This document shows, in pieces, positions 1-10,154 of a stretch of 64,000 bases of DNA; position 1 is the stretch's first letter, and every line of letters starts with the position of its first letter. The translations under genes were made by a program, and so were the position numbers. The stretch is from Limonium bicolor (taxonomy: Eukaryota; Streptophyta; Magnoliopsida; Caryophyllales; Plumbaginaceae). The notes beneath the pieces are model-generated. The model saw only the letters and a list, made by a program, of their open reading frames with translations. It was not told where the DNA came from and searched no databases. The stretch covers positions 295,192,167-295,256,166 of the forward strand of contig CM041779.1 of the NCBI GenBank assembly GCA_023374045.1, read 5' to 3'.

Positions 1-125
1 ACATGGCGATGATGCAGATTTGTCCAAAGCAAGAAATTGCTAGGAACATGCCAAACATGGCGATGATGCAGATTTGTCCAAAACAAGAAATTGCTAGGAA
101 TATGCCAAACATGGCGATGATGAGA
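1..125 (+). repeat. 54-bp tandem repeat encoding an 18-residue unit
   Basis: Copies start at bases 1 and 55, and a third partial copy starts near 109. The frame is open on the plus strand from base 3 to 251, so the repeat reads as the 18-residue unit MAMMQICPKQEIARNMPN. Plus is the antisense strand of element A, so coding is doubtful. The array is cut by the left edge of the window. Confidence 0.7.
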
Positions 126-304
126 TTTATGAAATCGAAGTGTTTGAAGGAAAATTGTCCAGGACAAGAATTTGCTGAAAAGGTACCAAACGTGGCAATA
201 TTTAAAGAAAATTCTATTACTGAAAAGGAATGTGAAATCATCGTTTTCTGACTAAAAATTTCAGACTCGTAATTTATCTCCTAGGAGATGAACATGCCCC
301 TGGT

Positions 305-650
305 GTGGTGTGATGTTTGATGTGGAGATCTATTGAGTGGCGATTAAGGCTTATGACGGGCCATGGAATTTATGTGGCGGTGAAGGCTTATGAGGTGCCC
401 GTGGTATATGATGTGGAGGTAAGGGCTTATGTGGGCCTGTGGTGTTTGATGTGGGGGTAAGGGCTTATGTGGGCCAGTGGTGTTTGATGTGGAGGTAAGG
501 GCTTATGTGGGCCTATGATGTTTGATGTAGAGGTAAGGGCTTATGTGGGCCTGTGGTGTTTGATGTGGAGGTAAGGGCTTATATGGGCCTGTGGTGTTTG
601 ATGTGGAGGTATGGGCTTATGTGGGCCTGTGGTGGGATGGTGGTGCTCAA
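305..650 (+). repeat. 38-bp tandem array, about 8 to 9 copies
   Basis: The unit AAGGGCTTATGTGGGCC plus a TGTTTGATGTGGAGGT half recurs every 38 bases. Unit starts are at 421, 459, 497, 535, 573 and 611, with more diverged copies at about 345 and 383. The most regular copies are in the middle, as expected for unequal exchange or slippage. The array lies in the 3' non-coding part of element A. Confidence 0.85.
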
Positions 651-679
651 GCTTGGGCTACAATTGGTGTTGTCATGAA

Positions 680-780
680 AATTGTTGGAACCAACAATTG
701 CCCCCAGTATTTTTCCTTAGGACAACCTGAGCTAGAGTTCGTGGCAATCGATCGGAACGATCGATTGCCCCCAGTATTTT
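680..780 (-). other. Two hairpins, each joined to the purine motif AATACTGGGGGCA
   Basis: Two perfect inverted repeats lie about 66 bases apart. The first has arms 680-688 and 691-699. The second has arms 743-754 and 758-769, loop GAA. Each is directly followed on the plus strand by TGCCCCCAGTATTTT, which is AAAATACTGGGGGCA in the element's sense. The stem sequences differ, but pairing is kept in both. A third copy of the purine motif, without an obvious hairpin, is at about 1867-1880. In Ty3/gypsy elements G-rich purine runs of this kind prime plus-strand DNA synthesis, so these may be extra polypurine-tract-like sites. That role is an inference. Confidence 0.5.
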
Positions 781-2327
781 CTCTGATTAAATGTGCGAAC
801 AAGTCTCATCCTCACAGGGTCAAGGCTTATGCTTTGATGTGGTGCCTCCTAACCTACACCCGACGTGTTTGGTGTTTGCACTCATTTCTCGCTCGTGGTC
901 ATAACTTTTAGACCACTGAATTCGACATTTGATGGATTTACGCATTTGATCTGTTACTTTCACGTGATTGGACACACAGCTATCAAGTCGGAAGTCTTTA
1001 AAGCTTATAACGTGGCCATGGGGTGTGATGAATAACAACGGGACCTTGGAGGGATATTTTAGGTATGTGGAGCTAAAGGGGTGACCAAAGCTGTACCCTG
1101 CGTCTTCTCTCGGAATCATCTTCCTTGTCTTGAAGTCGTCTAGCTGCTTCATGTTGACGTTGCTTTCGAGCTTCTGGACTTGGACTTTTGAAATCGTCCT
1201 TTACACCATTTCTCCTCTTTTTGTCATTCGGATTTCCTTGAGGCATTTCGGGTTTGCCTCTTTGTTTTATCCTTTCTTGACTTTGCCTTCGGGGTTCTTG
1301 TATTTCCCGGTTTCGGGCTTCGAGAGCTGTTTTGACGTGATCTCTTTGGATCCTGTGTCACTCTGGGGCCATTTGCGGATCACTTCGTCATACCGATAGT
1401 GGCGCTGCTTCTTTGAACTGATGAAGATGTTATCTGAGACTCGGGCTCCTCGCTTCCTTTGGTCACCGGGTTAGAAATTTATCATCGGCTGGGTTATTTT
1501 TTGGAGTTCATAATATCAAAAAGGGATATATGAAAGGCTCAGCGGGGGTGCCTAGGGTTTAATGTCAGGGTTCACAAGCTTATGGCTATGTGGTGTTGTA
1601 CCTAGGTGCTTCGTCATCCCTAATAGTTGTGTATTCGTTCTTTGTTACTTTTCACAGGTCTTAGAGTAAATTTACAAAGTATCTCCTTCGGTCAGAGTTA
1701 TGCCGTTTACCTCATCTTTTAATGTGGTCTCACCGGAGTTGTGTAAAAATGACACGCTTGTTCACTCATAGTTTTACCACTCAAGACTCCCTCGCGAGAT
1801 CTTCACTCAGAGACTTGTTCACATGCTTAACCAAAAGTTTCGAAGACAGTGATTCTAAACTCAGATTGCCCCCAGTATTGATTTGGGGTTTGTGACAACA
1901 ATTCGATAGATGTGGACCTTGAACCTCTTTGCTGGTCGTTTGGATATTATGGGGTGAGTTGTAGTGTTTGGTTAGGCATGTTCAAATTTTTAGAAACAAG
2001 AGACAAGTCGTTCCATTGCATAGTCAGAAAATGATCACTTCATGATCCTTGAAAGACGTGAGTGCTCTTTTTTTTTAAGTTTTTTGAATTAATGAATAAT
2101 GCTTTGTACAAAAATTATGAAAATGAAACTATGTTTTATTCAACGAAAAATAATGTTGGAAATTACAAACTCAGGAAAACTGCCAAAAATGATCAAGGAA
2201 ACTAACTAGTACAAAAGTTGAAAGACGACTAATCTAGAAAAGAAAAGCATTTAATGAGAAAAACACTAAAAAAACAACATTTCTGATGATGCTTGGGCAC
2301 GCGTGCTCTACGCTCTCCACCACGTTC
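781..2327. other. Non-coding interior of element A
   Basis: About 1.5 kb with no reading frame resembling a known domain on either strand. Short open frames at 820-1152 and 1130-1399 have no recognisable motif. One further TTGCCCCCAGTATT motif lies near 1866. I see nothing else. Confidence 0.5.
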
Positions 2328-2976
2328 TTAGAATTGGAGCCCTTGGTCAATCACATCCTGGATTCTATGCTGTAAGGCCCTGCATTGGTCAGTGTCGTGA
2401 CCGGGCAGCTGATGGAAGTGACAAAATTGATTAAGATCCTTCCCCAAATGAGTAGTTCCTGGCCTCAGGGCGAGCGGTTGCATCGGATATCTTCTTCGAA
2501 GCTCTTCAAGTGCTTGTCTTGGTGTTCGGCTGATGTCTGTGAACTCTCTCTGTCGAGAACTCCATCGGGATGGTTCTATTGTCCCAACGCTCCAGCCAGT
2601 TCCTCTTGACTGTCGATCACTGTCTTCCTCATGTTGCTTGGTTCTCTTACGGGTGCAGCTTTGGATGCAAGTTGTTGCTCCCGGTTGTCTGATCACTTTC
2701 CTGAGTTCTGTAGCAATTTCTTTGACATTCCCCTCCGATCCTCGGACCCTAATGGAGCCAACTTCAATGCAATCATAAAGGGTGTTGAGAAGCCCGTCCA
2801 CTAACTCATCCTGAGCTTGACGTTCGGACTCTAGGGAAAGAGCCTTTGCTTTCAACTCTTCGATTAACAGCGACGTAGTTAGATTCCACGGCGTCCATGG
2901 CAGCACTATGTCTCTGCTCCATGGCATCAATGGTGGCCATGTGCTTTTGTTCCAAAATTGCGGGCTGGGCTTCCAT
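2328..2976 (-). pseudogene. gag remnant of element A (frameshifted)
   Basis: This is a gag-like reading frame of an Ogre/Tat element. The likely start is the ATG at 2976, which opens a heptad-like N-terminal stretch beginning MEAQPAILEQKHMATIDA. That frame is lost near 2850-2890 and the neighbouring frame continues with EELKAKALSLESERQAQDEL, so there is one frameshift. The C-terminal end carries CHFHQLPGHDTDQC, a degenerate C/H cluster. It matches in position and spacing the cluster near the gag C-terminus of element B (CEYHLIKGHNADNY). The frame ends with TAA at 2328. The main capsid region seen in B's gag is not recognisable here, so the protein is much shorter than a full gag. Confidence 0.6.
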
Positions 2977-4202
2977 GTTGATTGGACCACACTTAGGACT
3001 TGGGTCTACCTGTTTCCAAGGTGTCCATTATTAGCTAACAAAAGGAAGTGGGCTAAAAGATACTAAGGTGAGAATGACGCCTCACGAGATAGATCGAAAC
3101 AGACTCAGGCTGAAAGCAAGTGGGCCAGGATACCCAGAGAATGGGGTGTTTGGGTTGGAGTATCTTTCAGACTATGAACTGGAATTTGGACTGAAATCTA
3201 TACAGATGGCTTTGATTGGGCCTGAGAGGTGACACCTAGATCTAGGGTTTTGGGCTAGGACCCGAATAAGAAGTCTTCCTAGACTAGAATGAGCCCTTGG
3301 GCCGGAATGTGTTTGGGCCTGGAGTAAAGCACATGGGCTGGAATGGTCCCTAAATCACAAATGGGCCTAACTTTCTTTGGGCCATAGAAGATGGTTGCTA
3401 AGCCGAAAAAGATTTTATTTTCAGAACTTGTGAGTTATTTCAAGTTCAGGTGGATTTCTTTTTTATGGGCCTAGAACTAATTGGATAATTCAAATTGGGC
3501 CAGAAGAGAAATCACCTAAATCTAAACTTTAAGGCCGAAGCCCGAACAAATAACTCACACATTCAAATCAAGCAGGGCCTTTGGGCCGAAAACATTAAAG
3601 CCGCGATATTGGGTTGGGCTGAGTTGATGTCGGAAAAGTTCCTATCAATTTCTAGGCTGGGTAGTGGGCCGACCATGCAGGTAAACAAGGCCCACACAAA
3701 TTCAACGTGTCCTCACTAGACGTTAAAATCAAACCGGGTATGGATAAATCCGGAGCGGTGCTTGGGGCATGGGCCCAGGTCGCCACAGAGGAATAGGGCT
3801 TGCACGCTATTCTCTTTGGGCTTCCCCACTTTTTTCACATCACCTGAAGGTGTGCGTCTACGGTCGGGTCTTTGACTGACCAAACAATGGGCTAGGTAAG
3901 GATACTGCCAGAAAAATGCTTGGGGCTAAAGCCCAGGTATTAAGGGGGTGTGGTTAGATGACACCCTCCTCTTTTCCCCTACTTATTCACATCACCTAAA
4001 AGTTGTGAGTCCCTGACAGGGGACCCTCAAACGGGTCCCGGGGTGAAATCGGTTTATGTGGACCCCCGCTCTCATATGATGCAAAGGTGCAGAAATTAAA
4101 GTGCGCACAAAAGTAAACAAACAAAGTAATAAAGCCATAAATAAACAATTTCGAGTTAAGCCCTCTTTCTTAAAATTAAACAAGTTAAAATTAAGAATTT
4201 TG
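2977..4202 (-). other. Untranslated leader of element A
   Basis: This lies between the primer-binding site and the gag remnant. It is rich in GGGCC/GGCCC words and has no convincing long frame. A plus-strand open frame at 3495-3719 has no motif. ORF1, which B carries in the equivalent place, is absent. Confidence 0.5.
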
Positions 4203-4220
4203 TCCCCAGCAGAGTCGCCA
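4203..4220 (-). other. Primer-binding site of element A
   Basis: The sense sequence is TGGCGACTCTGCTGGGGA, starting with the TGG that pairs with tRNA 3'-CCA. It lies three bases inside the LTR edge at 4224. This is the PBS type I associate with Tat/Ogre elements, usually ascribed to tRNA-Arg. The same site in B (17300-17317) differs by two C-to-T changes. Confidence 0.8.
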
Positions 4221-4223
4221 GTC

Positions 4224-6004
4224 TGTGAGCCTCGATTTTTAAACCCTACCCTATGTTGATTTGAGTTGATTAGGATCTAGTCGGGTTTTAGGTCCACTAT
4301 AACCTAAGATTAATAACTATTTCATATAACATTAATTATTAAAACCTAAGCTAGCTCACTGGAACCTATTATGAGTCGCCACCTAATTTTTACCTAGATC
4401 AAATTAGGAAAGGAGAGTTCGGGTTCGGGGGCTTGATATTCGACTTAATTAGGGTTCAATTACTTTCATTACCCCTCCTAGGTCATTTTTCTTCTACTTT
4501 GTTTATTTACGGCTTAGTACAAAGTTGTTTTTAACCTAAGTGCGCGCTTCTGTTTTTTTTGTTTTTTAACATTTTTTGATAGAAAATTAAAGTGAAATCT
4601 GAAAATACCTAAACTAGGGTTTCGGAGGTAGAATTAGGTCAAATTTTAATTACATCCGTAGCCACGGACCTAATGTCTGAGACCACGGACCCCAATTGAA
4701 TTAAATGATTACGAAAACAGAACTAAAATAAAAACGTAAACTTGAAAAGTCCGTGGGCCCGAACATGTATTGACAGAAACCCTAAATTTGAAAAATTGAA
4801 AAATAAGAAATCCTGCCACCGTCCGTGGGCGTCCGTGGTCACGGACAACCCGTCCGTGGTCCCGGACCATACGTCCGAGGTCACGAACCACCCATGGACA
4901 GTGGGTTTTTGATGGTTTCCGACGGTGTTTTTAGCTCAAAATTTATGTGCTTGTAGCCTGAAAGATGTACAAGACGTTAGTGCTTAAAAGTCTTCAATTT
5001 GAAATCGAATTTAATACGAAACTTAACGAACAAGTAATTGGACATAAGCTTAAACAAACAGCAACTTAGAAGCTATGAAAGGTTAGTTTGCGCTCAAAAT
5101 TTAACAGAAGACCAATGAAGTTGTAGTGAATCAAAAGAAGGAGGTCCCAACCTGTTTTACCTTCTGTGTCAATGAGATTCTTCACGTCGTGAATCTTTTG
5201 GTGCTCCGTTGAAGCCGTTTCCGAATTGGATTAGAACTGAGCTTCTGACCTCAGAGAATTGGTGATGTTCTTCACGTTTTGGTGGTGGTTTGAAGGTGTT
5301 TTGATGATTGTGGATGTGATGGGAATTGAAAAATGTGTTTCGGTGTTGATTTTGATGAGATTTCAGTATTGTTTTGATGCTTGAAGGTGCAAAAACATGG
5401 GAGGCTGGCTATGGAGAAGTGTTTTGACTGCCTAGGGTTCTGAGTGCTTGTGAGATTATGATTTAATCAAAAGATCTATCCCTTTATATAGACTTTCTTA
5501 AAGATAAAGAAAATCTAGTAAAAGTAAGATTTTTTGGCATTTTAATTAAGTGACTTCCCAAAGGAATTTTGCTGTGAAATTTTAGCCACGTGTCAAGGAT
5601 GGCAATTATGATTTTTCTGAAGTGGAATCGAATTTTTTAAATGTTGGAATATTTTTAAATTCAATTTCTCGTCAGATTCAATCAAAAATTGCTAGAAAAT
5701 TATTGGAAATTTGAAAAATCAAAATTCCAACGTCATTATCTTAAAATGTCATCCTCTATCATGGGTTAAAATTTCAAAACATTTCAAGCTGATTTGAGCA
5801 TCTTTTCGAGGAGAGAGAAAGCCTATAGGAGGTCTTGGGAGCCTTAAAAATTACGAAAATGCCCCTGACGACGACAAAACTGCTCCCCATGTCCCAGAAT
5901 GCGCCGATCGAGCTAGAATCACTCATGACTTGATTGAAGTGCCTCTCACAACACCACAGCCTTATAGACCCTAACCAGGGGGGGTCAAAATTTTGGGTAT
6001 AACA
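4224..6004 (-). repeat. 5' LTR of element A (about 1.78 kb)
   Basis: In sense the LTR runs from TGTTATACCCAAAATTTTGA at 6004 to the end CGAGGCTCACA at 4224, giving the expected TG...CA termini. It is followed by the PBS three bases later. Bases 4800-4900 hold a cluster of CGTCCGTGG / CCACGGAC words that form short imperfect palindromes. A related LTR fragment in the opposite orientation lies at 29939-31204. It shares the CTAGGGTTTCGG region, the CGTCCGTGG-type cluster and the terminal GGCTCACA. Confidence 0.8.
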
Positions 6005-6009
6005 ACTGG

Positions 6010-6540
6010 TAAGTCTAAATTGCATCAAAATGTTTTGAAACCCAACAATAAGCACAAACGACAGCGTGAAAGGAAAAATTTGATTATTGACATGAATGGT
6101 AACGCGCTTTTCTTATCAATATTTGGTTTCGTGAAGGGAGATCCTCACATGGTGCTTCAAAATTTTAAATGCGTCTAGCGCTATGGGTTTTGCACGCTCT
6201 ATTTCTCTCATGCACTCGACTCTCACGAATGGTTGGTGATCCTTTCATGACCTCTTCGGAGAAAATGATACAAGGGTTCGGCGACCTTTCTGATGGCTTA
6301 TGTGACTTTCCTAGGATTAAAGATCGAGATACATCTCGGGGCCGGGGATATGCAGATGCAAATACAGTTAAGCTAAACCTAATGCAGATGATAATTTTTG
6401 TGTGGATGCATTTTTTTGGATTTTGAATGGATGCATTTTTTTATTTTGAATGGATGCATTTTTTTTGGATTTTGAATGGATGCACTTTTTTGGATTTTGA
6501 ATGGATGCATTTTTTTTTTTGTGGTGGTTCAGACATAATA
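6010..6540 (-). other. 3' non-coding region of element B with a 23-26 bp tandem repeat
   Basis: This is the sequence between B's integrase stop (6541) and the insertion point of element A. Bases 6401-6525 contain five loose copies of GGATGCATTTTTTTGGATTT spaced 23-26 bases apart, starting at 6404, 6429, 6452, 6478 and 6503. No coding motif is seen. Confidence 0.6.
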
Positions 6541-7621
6541 TCATTTCATCCGGTCGAGATTGACAAGACTTTGAAATTCTTCTCCATCTAAATCTGTCAG
6601 TAATACAGCACCATGAGGGGTTATCTCTTTGACCAGATAAGGGCCCACCCAGTTCGGTCTGAATTTCCCTTGTGGGTCTGGTAAATCTTTTCTCAGCTCT
6701 TTTAGGACGAGATCACCCACTTGGATGTTTCGTTCTCTGACCCTTTTGTTGAACGCTCTAGCCATTCTCTTCTGGTAACCTTGGATGTGATATAATGCCT
6801 GTAGGCGTTTTTCATCAAGAAGAGCTAAACTGTCATAGCGTTGTTGTAACCAGTCACTTTCAGCAATTTTCAGTTCATTCGTGACTCGAAGGATTGGGAT
6901 TTCGAGCTCGATTGGTAAAACGCATTCTGTCCCATAGACCAGGGAGTACGGGGTGGCTCCGGTGTCAGTTCTGACAGTAGTCCGGTAACCCTAGAGAGCA
7001 TAATGCAGCTTTTCTGGCCAATCTCTATAGGTTTCAACCATTTTTGACAATGCGCTTTTTACAGCTTTATTGGCGGCTTCGACTGCTCCGTTGGTCTGAA
7101 GTCTGTAAGGGGATGATCTGTGGTACCGGATGTTGTATTTTTCCATGACCAGGATAGTGTCTCCATTGAATTGAGGACCGTTGTCTGATACAAACTCTGA
7201 GGGAACCCCGTATCGGCATATGATATCTCGCTCGATGAATTGGGCCATTTGCTTTGATCCGATGTTTGCGAACGACCGTGCCTCTACCCATTTGCTGAAA
7301 TAGTTTATCGCCACAAGGATGTAGCGGTGTCCATTTGAAGCTTTAGGGTGAATTTCCCCAATGATGTCGATTCCCCATATAGAGAATGGCCAAGGAGCCG
7401 CCATGGTTGTCAGGGGTAGGGGAGGCAGGTGTTGCAAATTAGCATGTGTCTGACACTTGGCGCACTTTTTCACAAATGGGTGGTAGTTGGCTTCCATTGT
7501 TGTCCAGTAGTACCCTAGTCTGAGGATTTTCTGGGATAGGGAATGTCCTCCAGCATGGGTTCCATATACTCCCTCGTGGACATCCTCAATGATCTTATCA
7601 GCCTCTTTTCGGTCACACATA
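6541..7621 (-). pseudogene. int: Integrase of element B
   Basis: This enzyme would join retroelement cDNA to host DNA. The frame from 7620 shows an N-terminal zinc-binding HHCC region: histidines around residues 15-26 and CAKC at 53-56. The catalytic core follows, with D85 in WGIDIIG, D146 in SDNGPQF and E181 in NGAVEAANK. The last two are 34 residues apart, as expected for D,D35E enzymes. A TAG at 6991-6993 stands where related proteins have Trp before GYRTTVRTDTGATPY. The same frame then continues through the C-terminal domain (QVGDLVLKEL, NWVGPYLVKEI) to a TGA at 6541. No chromodomain is seen, consistent with a non-chromovirus. The frame is offset from the upstream RNase H frame near 7620, implying an indel. 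Confidence 0.85.
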
Positions 7622-8741
7622 AGTGTTGGACTCCATTCGGCATTCTCTTGTAGACCCTGGTTCCGCAGATCACATATTGATTCGACATTCTTCTCAGTGC
7701 AATGCGGTCCTGCTTAGTGGCTTCTGGAGGGTATTCCTCTTTTCTAAGGAAATTCTCGATGTCCACGAACCACTCATCTTCGGTTTCCTCTGCTTCGATG
7801 GCTCCAACTTCGAACGAGGGTACATTGGTCATCGTTATCCACAAGGGAAAGTATAATGATCCGGTCGGTACCTGGACTACTGAGGCCATGGAAGCTAAAG
7901 AGTCAGCAAAGATATTCTGGCTCTGGTTCACATGCTTGAAAGTCGCATTTCGAAAGCACGTGATTAGGTGTGCAAGGTAGTCATGGTAGGGGATCAATCG
8001 TTCTTCCCTGATCTCCCAAGTCTGTTTGACTTGTGAAATGACGAGATTAGAGTCACCGAAGACCTCTAACTCCTCCACTTGCAATTCTAACGCCATTTCA
8101 AGTCCCAGAATGTAGGCTTCATATTCGGCCACGTTATTGGTGACAGGGTAGTTGATTTTTATTGCAGCCGGAAGAAGGTCCCCTTCAGGATGGATTAGCA
8201 GGATTCCGGCCCCTTTTCCCTTATGGTTGACGGCACCATCAAAGTACAACCTCCAACAGGTTTTTCGTAATGTCATGATTTGCTCGTCTGGGAAGTCGTC
8301 ATTGCCAAAGAACTCGGACGCTACTGGGCATTCTGCTAGATGTTTGGCTATGGCACTCCCTTTGATTGATTTCTGAATTTTGAAAGTGATATCGAATTCA
8401 GATAACAATAGAGACCATCTGGATAAGAGACCATCAAGAGTTGGCTTTTCCAGAAGGTACTTTATAGGGTTCATGCGTGCAATCAGATGGACCTCTTGCC
8501 CTAACAAGTAGTGCCTTAGCTTCTTCGTAGCCCAGACCAAAGCAGCACAAAATTTATGGATGTCAGAGTATCGTGTTTCTACATCAAGACATTTTTTGCT
8601 GATATGGTAGATTGACTTCTCGCGCTGTGGGGATCCTTGCTCTTGGGCCAGCATGGCGCCCATTGACGTTTCTCGGGCAGTGAGGTAAAGGATCATTGGT
8701 TTACCCTCCCGGGGCGGTACCAAGACTGTCGGGTTCTGCAA
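7622..8741 (-). pseudogene. Dual RNase H of element B
   Basis: The frame beginning at 8741 first holds the retroviral-type connection/RNase H region (ETSMGAMLAQ, then KFCAALVWATKKLRHYL, about residues 1-130). A second, archaeal-like RNase H follows at about residues 163-290. Its four acidic residues are visible: D168 in YFDGA, E206 in NNVAEYEA, D230 in FGDSNL and D280 in FADSLA. Two RNase H domains in tandem are a marker of the Tat/Ogre clade. The region upstream, linking to RT, has stops at 8844 and about 8785. The frame runs past the integrase start in the wrong phase to 7515, so a frameshift near 7620 separates it from integrase. Confidence 0.85.
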
Positions 8742-10154
8742 ATAGGTTTTTATCTTCTCAAATGCTTCTTGACACTGTTCATTCTAGACTTTAGACGCAT
8801 ATTTCTTCAACAAACGGAAGATAGGCTCACAGGTCTTGGTTAGCTACATGATGAATCTTCTGATGTACTGAACTCTGCCTAAGAAACCCCTGATTTCTTT
8901 TTTAGTTTTCGGAGGGGACATTTCTTGAATGGCTTTTATCTTATCTGGGTCTACCTCGATTCCACGGGCTGTGATCATGAAGCCCAAAAGCTTTCCTCCG
9001 GTCACTCGGAATGTACATTTCTCGGGGTTTAGTTTCATCCGGTATTTCCACATCCGATCAAAGAACTTTCTCAGGTTTATCAAGTGGTCCTCCCGTTGGG
9101 CAGCTTTGACGATCATGTCGTCTACGTATACCTCAACTTCCTTGTGAATCATATCATGCAATAATGTAGTGACAGCCCTTTGATATGTGGCTCCGGCATT
9201 TTTCAACCCAAAAGGCATGTTTACGTAACAAAAGGTTCCCCACTGTGTAATAAAAGACGCCTTTTCCTGGTCTTCTACAACCATTCGAATTTGATTGTAA
9301 CCTGAAAACCCATCCATGAATGACAGTAGCGCATGTTGGGCAGTATTGTCAACAAGGATATCAATGTGAGGTAAGGGAAAGTTGTCTTTGGGGCTGGCCT
9401 CGTTTCAGTCCCGAAAGTTAATACATACTCGCACCTTTCCATTTCTCTTTGGGACGGCTACGATATTGGCCAGCCAATCGGGGTAATTGACGACCCGGAT
9501 AAAGCCAACATGTAACAATTTCTCAACTTCCTCTTTCACTTTGAGTTGATGCTCAGGTTTCATTCTTCTTAAATGTTGTTTCTTAGGTTTGGCATTGGGA
9601 TACAACGATACTCGGTGTTGGACAATGTCAGGGTCGATCCCCGGCATGTCTGTGTAACTCCAAGTAAAAACATCGACATATTCAGTTAACAGAGAAGTTA
9701 AGTCACGTTTTTCTGTTTCACTCATACCCAAACCGACTTGTAAAGTTTTGGGGTTATCAGGTGTTCCGACATTTATTGCTACAGTGTCCTCCACAATCTG
9801 GGTGTGGGTGTAATATTGTTCCGTGGGAGGCATACTCTCCTCATCATATTCTTTCTCTTCGACCTCAAGAATTTGCAATGAATCAAACGTTTGAGAAGAC
9901 AGAATAGACGAATACTCCGAACAGACTGAATTTCCATTAATATCCGATGAGCTTGGGAGCTCTGAGATTGTTAGAAAATTGCCACCATTTTTACAAGTGG
10001 AAATAAATGGTGGCGATCCTTCCCCTAGTCTAATCCTATTTGCATTGCCAAAGTCTTCATTACACTTGTAACTGCATTCATCACATGTAACACTGTCATC
10101 ACTATCACTACTGCTATCATCACTACTACTAGCTAGACTAACTACGTACGGCTC
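8742..10154 (-). pseudogene. Reverse transcriptase of element B with N-terminal linker
   Basis: After the stop at 10155 the same frame stays open through a Ser/Asp-rich linker into RT. Motifs visible include VCINFRD, PKDNFPLPHID, FMDGFSGYNQI, NMPFGLKNAGATYQ and the polymerase YVDD box at 9117-9128. Downstream lies the GFMITARGIEVDPDK region. The frame is broken by a TGA at 9405-9407 directly after FRD, a TAG at 8844-8846 and another TAG near 8785 where relatives have Trp. All are in one frame with the RNase H block, so the original product was a continuous RT-RNase H polyprotein. It would copy element RNA into DNA in cytoplasmic particles. Confidence 0.85.

Larger units (their letters stand above)
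1..6004 (-). mobile_element. Ogre/Tat-type LTR retrotransposon A, 5' part (continues beyond the window)
   Basis: This is the promoter-proximal half of a minus-strand Ty3/gypsy element. Reading leftwards, it consists of an LTR (4224-6004), a primer-binding site (4203-4220), a 1.2-kb leader, a damaged gag (2976-2328) and about 2.3 kb of non-coding DNA with tandem repeats. No protease, RT or integrase follows gag, unlike element B next door. The copy therefore looks like a non-autonomous derivative, although pol could in principle lie beyond base 1. The LTR begins in sense with TGTTATACCC, as in many plant Tat/Ogre elements. The five bases after the LTR (6005-6009, ACTGG) are the presumed target-site duplication, but its partner is outside the window. 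The element sits in the 3' non-coding part of element B. Confidence 0.75.

Noticed and set aside
305..650. Possible CRISPR-like array
   Set aside because: The units are directly tandem with no unique spacers, and the DNA is plant nuclear.
7515..8376. Plus-strand ORFs opposite the RNase H region (7623-7856, 7702-7980, 8152-8376)
   Set aside because: They are antisense shadows of clear RNase H coding sequence.
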